Part shown: positions 55,305-64,000 of the stretch, piece after piece | How the letters are laid out: the number at the start of each line of letters is the position of its first letter | Numbering within the stretch: the first letter of the stretch is position 1 | Origin: Ryuthela nishihirai | Taxonomy: Eukaryota > Arthropoda > Arachnida > Araneae > Heptathelidae | Length of the DNA stretch: 64,000 nucleotides | NCBI GenBank assembly: GCA_038380435.1 | Contig: JAWZYU010000019.1 | Span: 19,927,801-19,991,800, forward strand | Direction: 5' to 3' | Position numbers and translations under genes: made by a program | The notes under the pieces: generated by a model | What the model was told of the DNA's origin: nothing | Database searches by the model: none | Seen by the model: only the letters and a program-made list of their open reading frames with translations

Positions 55305-55556
55305 CGATAGGGGACAACAACTGGCTTGAAAAGGCCGCCGCCCGTCGGATGGGACGTTAAGTTGTGGTCTCTTTTGCGGGAGAGCCATACCCTGTGCATG
55401 TTTAAGAACACTCTCGATGGCCTTGACGGGAGGCTACCATCTGTCTCCCAACAGCTATTCAAGTGGGTACCTTCTCTGAGCCTTCGGGGTCTTTGTGATC
55501 TGGCCATTTAGCCCATTGTGTGCAAAAAAGTGACGCTCACAGGTAAAATAACCCAA
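55305..55556 (+). mobile_element. SINE1, 5'-truncated
   Basis: Starts near the ATAGGGGACA block and ends AAAATAACCCAA. Perfect 12-bp duplication CTCGAAAAATAT at 55293-55304 and 55557-55568. Confidence 0.94.
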
Positions 55557-55835
55557 CTCGAAAAATATTGAAAACTACGTGTAATATATATATAGTTAAT
55601 ATATATATATTTTTTGCCTCGGTTCCGGTTACTACCATTCTTAAGGGATGAGCTGGGGTGGCATGGTTTCCTTGTTCCCCACATATTCATCCCTACAGGT
55701 ATTCATCTCATCTATTCCTTAGAGAATGTTGTCAGTTGCGATATCTTCCCGAATATCATTGAACCTTATAAGCCACCTTCTTGTTTTCAGTATTCTATAT
55801 TGAAGTGTATTCATATAGCGGCCCATGGGCCATAT

Positions 55836-56042
55836 AGAAATAAATAAATACCCCTTCAAGCAGCTGTTTGCCACAGAGGTCTGACAGGAGCCTGCCAGTT
55901 TATACGCCACAGTAGAAGGCCTGAGAGGATGGCGGGACCTCAGCAGAAAAACGACACTTACATCCATGCCTTTCTCGGGGCTCGAACCCAGGTCCCTTAG
56001 ATCAGTAGCCAAGCGTGCTAATCACTCGGCCACAGGACGGCT
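55836..56042 (-). mobile_element. SINE2, full length
   Basis: Perfect 9-bp duplication GGGCCATAT at 55827-55835 and 56043-56051. Tail complement (AAAT)n, head complement CTCGGCCACAGGACGGCT. Confidence 0.96.
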
Positions 56043-56051
56043 GGGCCATAT

Positions 56052-56631
56052 CTAGCCCACGAAAAAAGTAAAAAAATGTTGCCCTTGATGAATTATGCGG
56101 AAGATATAAAAACAAAATAATAACGTTTTATTTTCATCAGAAATGTCGTAGGAAAATAACGAATGTATAAAAACTATAAAACATATTTTGCAAACGAAAT
56201 TGTGTGTAGTTTTCCTTTGCCTCCGACACACAAAAGCACCTGAAATTTAAAAAAAGCGAAAAAATTTCACCCGTTTGAAAATATAATTATGTAGGATTGT
56301 TATAGTTCTGTCCGCGCAATGATGATTTTATTGGAGGTTTTACTTCTAATTTTTTGGCAGAGGAGATTTCAAATAAGGACTATCAACTTCTGATCTTGGA
56401 GTTCCTTGCTCATCATGAACCCAGGAAGATACTATTTATCGATTGAGTCACAATGGTGTTTGCCTTGTGAGTCAATGGCGGTCATAAATAGAAACCATGG
56501 TTACCTGCAAAAGACTTACAAGTGTTTTGATTTCCCTTACAACAGCCAGTCAGTTTTTCCAGAAAGGTAAACACCTGGCGCCCTCAGCATTCCATAGGCC
56601 CAATGCGAAGCTGCTAAAAAGGATGTAGATT
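56052..56631. other. Unassigned AT-rich stretch
   Basis: Nothing recognised. Confidence 0.45.
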
Positions 56632-56641
56632 ACTAAGTAAT

Positions 56642-56950
56642 CAGGGTCGGGGGTGGCCCAGTCGGCAGCGCGCCAGGCTCGTAATCTGCAGTTCCCAGGT
56701 TCGAGTCCCAGCTGGGTCAGCGTTGAGACTTATCCCCGCAAAACTCCCCGCCCTGCCCACGATCAGTAGGGTCACACCGATAAGCTTGGAAAGGTCACAG
56801 TCCTTCGGACGGGACTAAAGCCGTGGTCCAGTGGATTCCCCCAAAGCCTTTTCTGAGCCCTCGGTGTTCTTGTGATGAATCGTGAAGTTTACACACATTG
56901 AGCTTTGCTCCATTGTTTGCAAAAAAAAGTGTCACGCCAGAGGTACGCCG
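56642..56950 (+). mobile_element. SINE1, internally deleted
   Basis: Head and B box are intact (GGTGGCCCAGTCGGCAGC, GGTTCGAGTCC). The middle, from the GTGTGCGGGAG block to the AGCTGTT block, is deleted. Flanks ACTAAGTAAT (56632-56641) and ACTAAATAAT (56951-56960), one mismatch. Confidence 0.92.
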
Positions 56951-56960
56951 ACTAAATAAT

Positions 56961-57781
56961 TCATTAGTAAATTAAGAGTGTCATTTCTGGAACATAAAAT
57001 ATTTCATAAGTCCCTAAAGGTAACTACAGACTTGAAACTTATTATAGTTCCTGTTCACAGTTACTTTTTCTCGACAATTTGTCACTTTCGCAACCATGAA
57101 ATTTAAAACGGATCACCTTGGGTATTCCTTTGACTTTCGCTGATTTTGTGTGATCGATGCTCCCGTAAAGCAGGAACAATTGTCCTTTTCATTGTCCTTT
57201 TCGCCATTCATCAAGTGGTCCATGTCTTATCCTTGCAACTATAAGAACAGGACTGATATATTAGGGACAAAGGTGCCGTGCACCCTTCATTTTTCCCTAC
57301 TCCATTGCGTCACTTGGCCCCTATACCCTTTATCTCCCTTAACGCTTACATTTTTAAATTTTGGACTTAATCTTAAGGAGAGAGAAGAACGTGTGTCGAA
57401 TGAGATCTTAAACTTCTGAAAGTCATGTGAGTCGAAATCGTAGGCGATAAAATGATTTCAGCATCAAAGATCAAAAAAAGTAAGCAGACATTGGATTTGA
57501 CAGAAACAAGTTAATACTATGGGGAGATATTTTACGTAACCTGGGAAGGTGGAGAGGGATTTCCTGCCCATCTGTCGGTTCTGATGTTGATACAACAAGC
57601 AGTTTAAAGAGAATCAGAGAGTCGGATAAAAAAAATATCGAGTTTTGCGAAGTATGGAGGTTTTGTACTGAGCGTATTTAAGAATACTTTGCAAAACATG
57701 TGTGATCTGATAATTTCCATCGATATTCCCATACATTGCTTTGACACGTGTGAGAATATCAGATAGTGTTTTGTACTCAGG
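56961..57781. other. Unassigned stretch
   Basis: 57200-57253 matches sequence beside the SINE1 at 60277-60583 (GTGGTCCATG and CTTATCCTTGCAACT). A plus-strand frame at 57150-57419 overlaps this shared repeat and is not supported as a gene. A poly-C run lies at its right end. Confidence 0.4.
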
Positions 57782-58333
57782 GGTCATTGAATTATGCCCC
57801 CCCCCCCCCGTTCCATGTTATGTCAGTGGAAGTTAACATTGAAGCTCTATGCCTACTAAAATAAATGTTTTAGGAGAAAAAGTGATTGAAGATAAATCAA
57901 TGCTCTCAATCAAGTCTATCTAAATCTCGATTTTCAACAATATTTGTTCTATATTTAAAGTGTTATAGAAGTTTGAATATTTAACAACAACAATACCAAA
58001 CATTAGAATTTACCTTATATATTATCTATTGTATTAAACAAAGAAATACTGCTTCTTATTCAAATTATAACTTTATTTGAAAAGTATGTGCAAATAATTC
58101 TCTCGATATTATTCATTAAAAAAAACCCTGCATGTTCCTATTAAGGAGTTAATTTTCTGTAATTCTTTAAACACAAAGTAAATGTTTATGAAAATCGAGA
58201 TTTAGATAAGACTTGATTGAGATCTTTAATTGATCTTCAGTCTCATTTCTTCATAAAATGTACACTTTAGAAGTTATGGAACTTCGGAGTTAGCTTCCAT
58301 TGACATAACATGCAGGCGGGCGTAATTCAATGG
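57782..58333. mobile_element. Long-inverted-repeat element, copy B
   Basis: Ends GTCATTGAATTATGCCC and the complement of CCATTGAATTACGCCC pair. The inverted similarity extends inward about 170 bp through CCATGTTATGTCA, GAAGATAAATCAATG and ATCTAAATCTCGATTTTC. The AT-rich spacer is shared with copy A at 26197-26689. A mariner element begins about 40 bp to its right. Confidence 0.8.
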
Positions 58334-58373
58334 TCATTGAATACATAATATTTTTGTCTATGCAATGTACGTA

Positions 58374-59249
58374 GGGTTTTCAAATATAAACGAGAATTTA
58401 ATTACCGTTCGAGCACAATCCAACTTGTGTGAACAGGCATTCATTGACAAGACTGATATCGCATGTTCAAACTTGAGAACAGCATTGGTCGTTCTCCCCT
58501 CCACATCACCACTCAATTGTAATCAAGATGTCGGACCAAGAAGTACCCAGCAGTGTTGTGCAGCGCATAATTATCAGATTTCTCACGAAGGAAGGTGTCA
58601 TTCCTTTCGAAATCTTGACCAGGCTTCGAGCCCAGTATGGGGAAGATTGCCACAGGCAAGGGTGTACAGTTGGACCAAATGATTGAGACCAACGAGACCG
58701 TGTCGAAAATGAACTTCACGATCGGAATTGCTCGGAGACAAAGAACTGTATTCCAACAATGTCGGAAATTGAGGAATTTATCCTAGACAATCGTTAGATA
58801 ACTTGTTCGTGAACTCGTGCAGGAGACTGGGATTAGTGTAGGTAATGTTGAAGAAATTGTGCACAACGAGCTGAAATTCGATAAAGTGAGTGCAAAGTGG
58901 GTTCCACGACTTCTGTCACCAGAGCACAAGGACAGGCCTCGTATCCACCATACATCGTCCCGCCTTGGTTACATCCAGTTTCCATTTGTTTGGACACTGA
59001 AGGAGTTTTTATGGGGCAAGAGATTCCGAGACAGTGATGAGGTCATTGTAGCCGTGCAAAGTTGGACTGACAGGCAACAGAAAACGTTCTTTGAAACTGG
59101 AATGAAGAAGCTTCCAGAACGCTGGAAAGGAGGGCATTGCAGTTAACGGGGACTACTTTAAATGAGAAATAGTAGGTATGATTTTTTTTCCCATTTTGTT
59201 GTGAATAAACTTTCTAGAATCAAATTCTCGTTTATATTTTAATCTTCCT
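58374..59249 (+). pseudogene. Mariner-family element with internally deleted transposase
   Basis: The ends share AAATATAAACGAGAATTT as inverted repeats (58382-58399 and about 59221-59240) near TA dinucleotides. The transposase reading starts at ATG 58528: VQRIIIRFLTKEGVIPFEIL and RAQYGEDC form the N-terminal helix-turn-helix half. After a stop and a frameshift, VQETGISVGNVEEIVHNELK and VSAKWVPRLLSPEHK follow. It then jumps directly to WTLKEFLWGKRFRDSDEV and KLPERW at the C-terminus. The whole catalytic DDD core of the usual ~340-residue protein is missing. Similar domains occur in SETMAR-type mariners. Non-functional. Confidence 0.9.
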
Positions 59250-59250
59250 T

Positions 59251-59442
59251 GTACAGTCGCTCAAAAAAATATTCGAACACTATGGTTGATTACACAATTC
59301 AGAAAAAAATATCTGGCAACGATTTTTTTAGAAATTAGTGATCTGGCAACCTTCGTGTCACGTGACACGAATGTTGCCAGATCACGTTTTCTGAATTCTG
59401 TAATCAGCCATAGTGTTCGGATAATTTTTTGAGGGACTGTAC
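59251..59442. mobile_element. Tc1-type palindromic MITE, most complete copy
   Basis: Left GTACAGTCGCTCAAAAAAAT, right TTTTTTGAGGGACTGTAC, centre GTGTCACGTGACACGA. Nearly the whole 192 bp can fold into one hairpin with a deletion in the right arm. It abuts the mariner element at its flanking TA. Confidence 0.95.
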
Positions 59443-59875
59443 ATTGCAAGAACGAAGATTCTTGATTTAGCAACACAGAAATCTTTTTCTCTATAAATTT
59501 CGTGACATCGAAAATATTTCGAAAAAAACGACAAAAATGACGTCGCTAAGACATATTGGAAAAGGACTGCAGACTCCGGGAAGTTTTAAAATATCATTTC
59601 GCTACACATAAGAGTCATAAAAGAATAAAAAAAAAATAATGGGCACGGCTGGAAATGAGATGGAACACGGGTGGATATCATTCCCATAACTCAAAAGTTT
59701 TTTGTTGATTCCGTATATTTAAAGATAGGAATGAGATCCACTGTATGCGCGTGCACTTCTTTGTAATATTTTTGGCCATCATTCTTTTTCGGACTAACCG
59801 TTACTAACTATGGAGTCTCTTATCAAGATTCTGGAGCTTCCACATAGTTCTGAAAATCCATTTTCACTCCTAATA
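59443..59875. other. Unassigned AT-rich stretch
   Basis: Nothing recognised. Confidence 0.45.
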
Positions 59876-60043
59876 ATGGCCCTTCAGGCAAATGCATGCC
59901 ACAGATGTCTGATATGAGACTGTCAGTTTAATACGTCATAGAGGAGATCTGTGAGGAAAGCAAGACCTCGGTAGAAATACAACAAAAAATCTGTTTTTAC
60001 CGTCCGTTAGTTAAACGCGCTAAACACTCAATCCCGGGACGGT
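59876..60043 (-). mobile_element. SINE2, old copy
   Basis: CTTCAGGCAAATGCATGCCA to the head complement CTCAATCCCGGGACGGT. The B-box region is deleted. Confidence 0.82.
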
Positions 60044-60276
60044 ATGGACATACTAATATTTAAGATTGGGGTTATTGTTTAAGTCCAGTAAGAGGTGAAA
60101 TATTTTCTTCACGAACTTGACATTTATTTTTCTAGAAAAAAAAAACATTTATTATTGCAAAAAACAATTGTTATTGCAAAAGAACTCAAAAGAAAAGTGA
60201 GATTTTGAGAATTCAACGTTTTGTCAAAATAGCCGATGATGGTGTGAATCATTAGAATCGAGCCCATTCATCAGGT

Positions 60277-60583
60277 TGGGTTGTTTTACCTCTGAGCGGC
60301 AGTTTTTTGCACACCATGGGCTAAATGGTCAGGTCACAAGTACCCGAAGGCTCGGAGAAGATTGAGGGAGGGGATCCACTGGAACAGCTGTTAGGAGACA
60401 GATGGTAGCCTCCCGTCAAGGCTATCCAGTTTGTTCTTTAACGTGCGCAGGGTATGACTCTCCCGCACACGGAGCCACGGCTTAACGTCCCATCCGACGA
60501 ACGGCGGCCTTTCCAAGTCCATCAGTGTCCCCTACTGACCGTGGGCACGGCGGGGAGTTTTGCGGAGATAAATCTCAACGCTG
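60277..60583 (-). mobile_element. SINE1 lacking its tRNA head
   Basis: Tail complement GTTGGGTTGTTTTACC through AAATCTCAACGCTG, stopping just before the B box. Duplication CATTCATCAGGT at 60265-60276 and 60584-60595. Having no A or B box, it is a clear 5'-truncated integrant. Confidence 0.95.
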
Positions 60584-60660
60584 CATTCATCAGGTGGTTC
60601 ATGCCTTATCCTTGTCATGCCTTATCCTTGCAACTGTAAAACAGAGCAGTGTCTAATTGG
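60584..60660. repeat. Dispersed repeat shared with 57200-57253
   Basis: CATTCATCAGGTGGTTCATG and CTTATCCTTGCAACTGTAA recur at 57200-57253. Here CATGCCTTATCCTTG is tandemly duplicated. Confidence 0.65.
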
Positions 60661-60969
60661 TGGGGAGAGCGAGGGAGCCACCAACCTCCCCCTCCCTGTT
60701 ATTTTTTTTTCGGCTCGACTGAGACTTGTTACCCCCCACCCTTTACTTTTTTTCTAGATCAAGACTGTATATAAATAAACATCAGGCAGGGTCGTCCAAG
60801 CCTGACTTTTAATTTTAACTCTTTCGCTGAGTTAAACACAGAAATAATTTCCATCTATTAAAAATTATTTGATACTAATTGAAATTTGAACATAATATTT
60901 ATTAATAACAAAATGAAGAAAAATCATATAAATGCCAGTTTTATACGATGTAACAAAAACTTACTAATG
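60661..60969. other. Unassigned stretch
   Basis: A C-rich portion near 60680-60740, then AT-rich. Nothing recognised. Confidence 0.4.
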
Positions 60970-61312
60970 GGTTGTATTGTTTTACCTCTGAGCGGCATTT
61001 TTTTGCAGACAATGGGCTAAATGGACATGTCACAAGGACCCAGAGAACGTTGGAGGGAAGGAGACTCACGGACAGCGTTAAGAGACAAAAGGAAGCCTTC
61101 CTTTAAGACCATACGGCATGTTCTTTAACGTGCACAGGGCATTAACCCACACACTGTACTATGGCTTACTATTCCATCGGTGTCCTCTACTGACTGAAGT
61201 CAGGGCTAGGAGTTTTGCGGAGATAAATCCCAAGCTGGCCAAGATGGGACTCGAACCTGGGAACTGCAGATTAAGAGCGTGGCGAGCTACTGACTGAACC
61301 ACCCTGCCCCAA
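60970..61312 (-). mobile_element. SINE1, diverged
   Basis: GGGTTGTATTGTTTTACC to ACTGAACCACCCTGCCCC. TTACTAATGG at 60961 and TTACTAGTGA at 61313 are a decayed target duplication. The body has small deletions. Confidence 0.9.
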
Positions 61313-61341
61313 TTTACTAGTGAGTTCATTTATAGACCAAC

Positions 61342-61410
61342 CTTTTTTTGCTTATTAATAGTGACTTTTTTTGCTTATTAATAGTGACTTTTTTTGCTTA
61401 TTAATAGTGA
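61342..61410. repeat. 23-bp perfect tandem triplication
   Basis: CTTTTTTTGCTTATTAATAG followed by TGA is repeated three times without mismatch, so recently formed. Confidence 0.97.
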
Positions 61411-61599
61411 CCCTGTTATTTAAGCGATTGGCAAGACTGTTGTTAATTGATTGGCAGCATACCGATAACAGAATGAATACAGACTGCCGGTGTGCATTTC
61501 CCGAAATTATGGCAAGGAAAAGAAAATTTTGAAAATTAAAATTTAAGAAAAACATTTTTTGGTGATATTTCGTCTTTAACCCTTTTTTTAATCCATTAC

Positions 61600-61918
61600 T
61601 TGTTGGGGAGTTTTACCTCAGAGTGACATTTCAGTGCACACAAATGGCGAGGTTAAAATACTTCCAGAGGCTCAGAATTGGGAGAGGAACCACTGGACAG
61701 CTGTTAGGAGACGAAGCCTCTCGTCAAGGCCATCCAGCGTGTTTTTTAACGACGCCCGGCTTAACGTCTCATCCGACGGACAGAGGCCTCTTCAAGTTCA
61801 TCGATGCCACTTTTTTGGTCGAGGGCAAGGTAAAAAATTCTGAACGTCGGCACAGTTGGGACTCGAACATCAGAACTGCAGTTCAGGAGCCTGATGCTCT
61901 GCTGTCAACATCCGCCCC
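61600..61918 (-). mobile_element. SINE1, old, shortened
   Basis: GAGTTTTACCTCAGAGTGAC, GGAGACGAAGCCTCTCGTCA, TTAACGTCTCATCCGACGGA and the B-box complement GGACTCGAACATCAG are in order, with several deletions. Confidence 0.85.
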
Positions 61919-62052
61919 ATTTTTGAATAGGTCGAGTCAAATCTCTTCTCATTTTTAATTGTACGTAAGTGTAGATTTTTACCGTTTAATAAAATTTTAC
62001 AGTTAATAAAAAAATGTACGCCATAGAATTGTTTTCTTTCATCCCTTTTGAG

Positions 62053-62435
62053 TTGGGTTGTTTTACCTCTAAGCGGCAGTTTTTTACACACCATGGGCTA
62101 AATGGCCAGGTCACATGGACCCCAAAGGCTCAGAGAAGGTTGGGAGAGGGGACCCACTGGAAAAGCTGTTGGGAGACAGATAGCAGCCTCCCGTCAACGC
62201 CATCCAGCATGTTCTTTAACGTACACAGGGTATGACTCTCCCGCATACAGTGCCACGGCTTAACGTCCCATCTGATGGACGGCGGTCTTTCCAAGCCCAT
62301 CGGTGTCCCCTATTGACCGTGGGCAGGCCGGCGAATTTTGCGGTGATAAATCTCAACGCTGACTCAGCTGGGACTCAAACCTAGGAACTACAGATTACGA
62401 GCATGTCGCGCTACCGTCTGAGCCACCCCCCCCCC
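62053..62435 (-). mobile_element. SINE1, near full length
   Basis: TTGGGTTGTTTTACCTCTAA to GAGCCACCCCCCCCCC. CTTTCAT appears on both sides as a possible short duplication. Moderate divergence. Confidence 0.93.
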
Positions 62436-63162
62436 TCTTTCATTCTAATAGACATTTTGCTCCTGCTTGTAACAATGTTTCTCAGTTACGTTTCTGATGT
62501 ACTGAATATCAATATTTGATCTCCTTCTTATTTGTCTTCCCCAGAGCTTTGCTTACCTTTTCAAAATACGTCACTTTCTACGTCTTATCCTGATTCGATT
62601 ATTCAAAGAGTCTAAACCTGGCGTGTAAGCAGTGTGTCCTTGGAAATGCTTCATCTCGTTACTCTGGAATTAAAGAGCATTGTTTTATAAACAACTCACA
62701 ATGCATACTTCAACTGACGAATGAACTTGACCCAGTTTTTCTAGGTAAATTTTATTTTAATTCTTGCATTAATCTGATGAAATCAGAAAGCCAGTTTTAT
62801 GCACTAAGCACATATTAAGATTTTAACAGAATTCGACCATGTCTTTTACGTAAATAAATAAAAATCAGCAGAAGAAATGGGACTGTAATCTTAATTACTA
62901 GTAAAGTGCGAATTGTGTAATTAACACATTCACATAACTAAAAAAACCGAGGCCAATGGATTCGGTATAATTTGATTTTACTAATGTTAACAGTGGTGTA
63001 AAGTGAATAGCAACTGTGGAGACTGCGCAGTTGATGCCTCTAGTATTCTCATCGCCCATAGATCAATGACCAAGAACTTGTCAATCAACCTATGATCTGT
63101 TGAAACATCAACTGTGTATAGTGTCCCATAGCTCATGCCACCGAATATATACTTCATACTCA
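62436..63162. other. Unassigned stretch
   Basis: No repeat family or coding candidate supported. Confidence 0.45.
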
Positions 63163-63171
63163 ATGAAGGTT

Positions 63172-63430
63172 CCGATGGGCTTGGAAAGGCCGCCGTCCGT
63201 CGGATGGGACGTTAAGCCGTGGCCCCGTGTGCGGGAGAGCCATACCCTCTGCACGTTAAAGAACACGCTGGATGGCCTTGACGGGAGGCTACCATCTATC
63301 TCCCAACAGCTGTTCCAGTGGGTCCCCTCCCCCAACCTTCTCTGAGCCTTCGGGGTCCATGTGACCTGGCCATTTAGCCCATGGTGTGCAAAAAAGTGCC
63401 GCTCAGGTCTAAAACAACCCAACCCAACCC
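63172..63430 (+). mobile_element. SINE1, 5'-truncated
   Basis: Starts at CCGATGGGCTTGG and ends AACCCAACCC. Perfect 9-bp duplication ATGAAGGTT at 63163-63171 and 63431-63439. The right duplication overlaps the start of an older SINE1 fragment. Confidence 0.95.
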
Positions 63431-63435
63431 ATGAA

Positions 63436-63608
63436 GGTTAAAGAATACGCTGGATAGCCTTGACAGAAGGCTACAATCTGTCTTTTAACAGCTGTCTAGT
63501 GTGTCCCCTACCCCAACATTCTCCGAGTCCTTGTGATCTGTCCATTTAGACCCATTTAGACCATTGTGTGTAAAAAATTGCCACTCAGAGGTAAAACAAT
63601 CCAACCCT
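63436..63608 (+). mobile_element. SINE1 3' relic
   Basis: GGTTAAAGAATACGCTGG to AAAACAATCCAACCC, with CCATTTAGACCCATTTAGAC showing a small tandem duplication. Older than its neighbour. Confidence 0.88.
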
Positions 63609-63671
63609 TATCCACAGAGGTACTAGCATTTTCGAAACTTCAAGTGTCTTGCTTTGTAATTCCAAATAGTC

Positions 63672-63834
63672 TATTGGGCGTACCCAAAGGGGGAGGAGGG
63701 AGTTCAAGTTATGCCCCCTTCTTGAGGGCTTGAAAAACATATTTTCTATGGAGGTGTCAAAAATCAGAACCTTAATCACGTCAACTACAATTCCCTTCCC
63801 ACTCCAAGCACTGGAAGTTTCTGGGTACGCCACT
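63672..63834. mobile_element. hAT-type MITE, second copy
   Basis: Right end TGGGTACGCCACTG is intact. The left end (TTGGGCGTACCCAAAGG) has lost its first bases. GGAAGTTTCTG and the G-rich left part match 17577-17734. Confidence 0.8.
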
Positions 63835-64000
63835 GCATGGTCTTGAATAAAGCGTCATTGAAAACGTTTTCGTGTTAGGGTCATACACAAATATCAGAGT
63901 GGAAATTTTCGTGTTAAAAGGAAAAGTCACTTGAGGTGCATAGAAATTTTTTTTAACAATGCACCATAGAGTGCAAATCAGGGTTCATTAGATTCTATGG

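Noticed and set aside
57150..57419. 89-codon plus-strand frame
   Set aside because: Overlaps a dispersed repeat also present at 60584-60660 and is not protein-like.

Overview
The window is eukaryotic, AT-rich, and almost entirely intergenic or intronic. It looks like arthropod DNA and most likely arachnid (spider-like). That placement is an inference from the repeat style and from one ephrin-type exon, not from any search. Nearly all long open frames are frames inside repeats, chiefly a tRNA-derived SINE of about 385 bp whose two strands both stay open by chance. There are no operons, rRNA genes or CRISPR arrays, and no tRNA gene that is not a SINE head.

One gene is recognisable. A minus-strand exon at 52854-52972 encodes a signal peptide followed by the start of an ephrin receptor-binding domain and ends at a GTAAGT splice donor. 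A GC- and CpG-rich block to its right (52973-53530) is the likely 5' UTR and promoter. Transcription runs leftward, so bases 52853 down to 1 may be ephrin intron 1, with the remaining exons beyond the left edge. Four other stretches look like possible exons of unrecognised genes (4396-4704 minus, 8592-8864 plus, 9721-9822 plus, 25769-25954 plus). A complex, homeodomain-site-rich stretch at 10740-11430 may be a conserved regulatory element.

Repeats dominate. SINE1 (about 40 copies, both strands) has a tRNA-like head with A and B boxes, a conserved body, a short (AACCC)n or (AATCC)n tail, and target-site duplications of about 8-15 bp. SINE2 (about 27 copies) has a Ser/Leu-type tRNA head, two palindromes near its 3' end and an (ATTT)n tail. 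Many copies are nested, which gives a relative age order. Other repeats are a Tc1-type palindromic MITE (5 copies), at least five non-autonomous hAT-like elements with 8-bp target duplications, Tc1 transposase relics (3 loci), and an internally deleted mariner with its inverted repeats. There are also a solo LTR with a 4-bp target duplication, two copies of an element with long inverted repeats, a separate inverted-repeat element at 2619-3086, and a 35-bp minisatellite.

Layout: 0-10 kb, old SINEs, an inverted-repeat element and a hAT; 10-16.1 kb, a densely nested transposon mosaic; 16-38 kb, mostly younger SINE1 copies in AT-rich sequence; 38-52 kb, AT-rich DNA with the minisatellite, solo LTR and a SINE2 cluster; 52-54 kb, the ephrin promoter and first exon; 54-64 kb, upstream intergenic DNA with SINE1, the mariner and MITEs.
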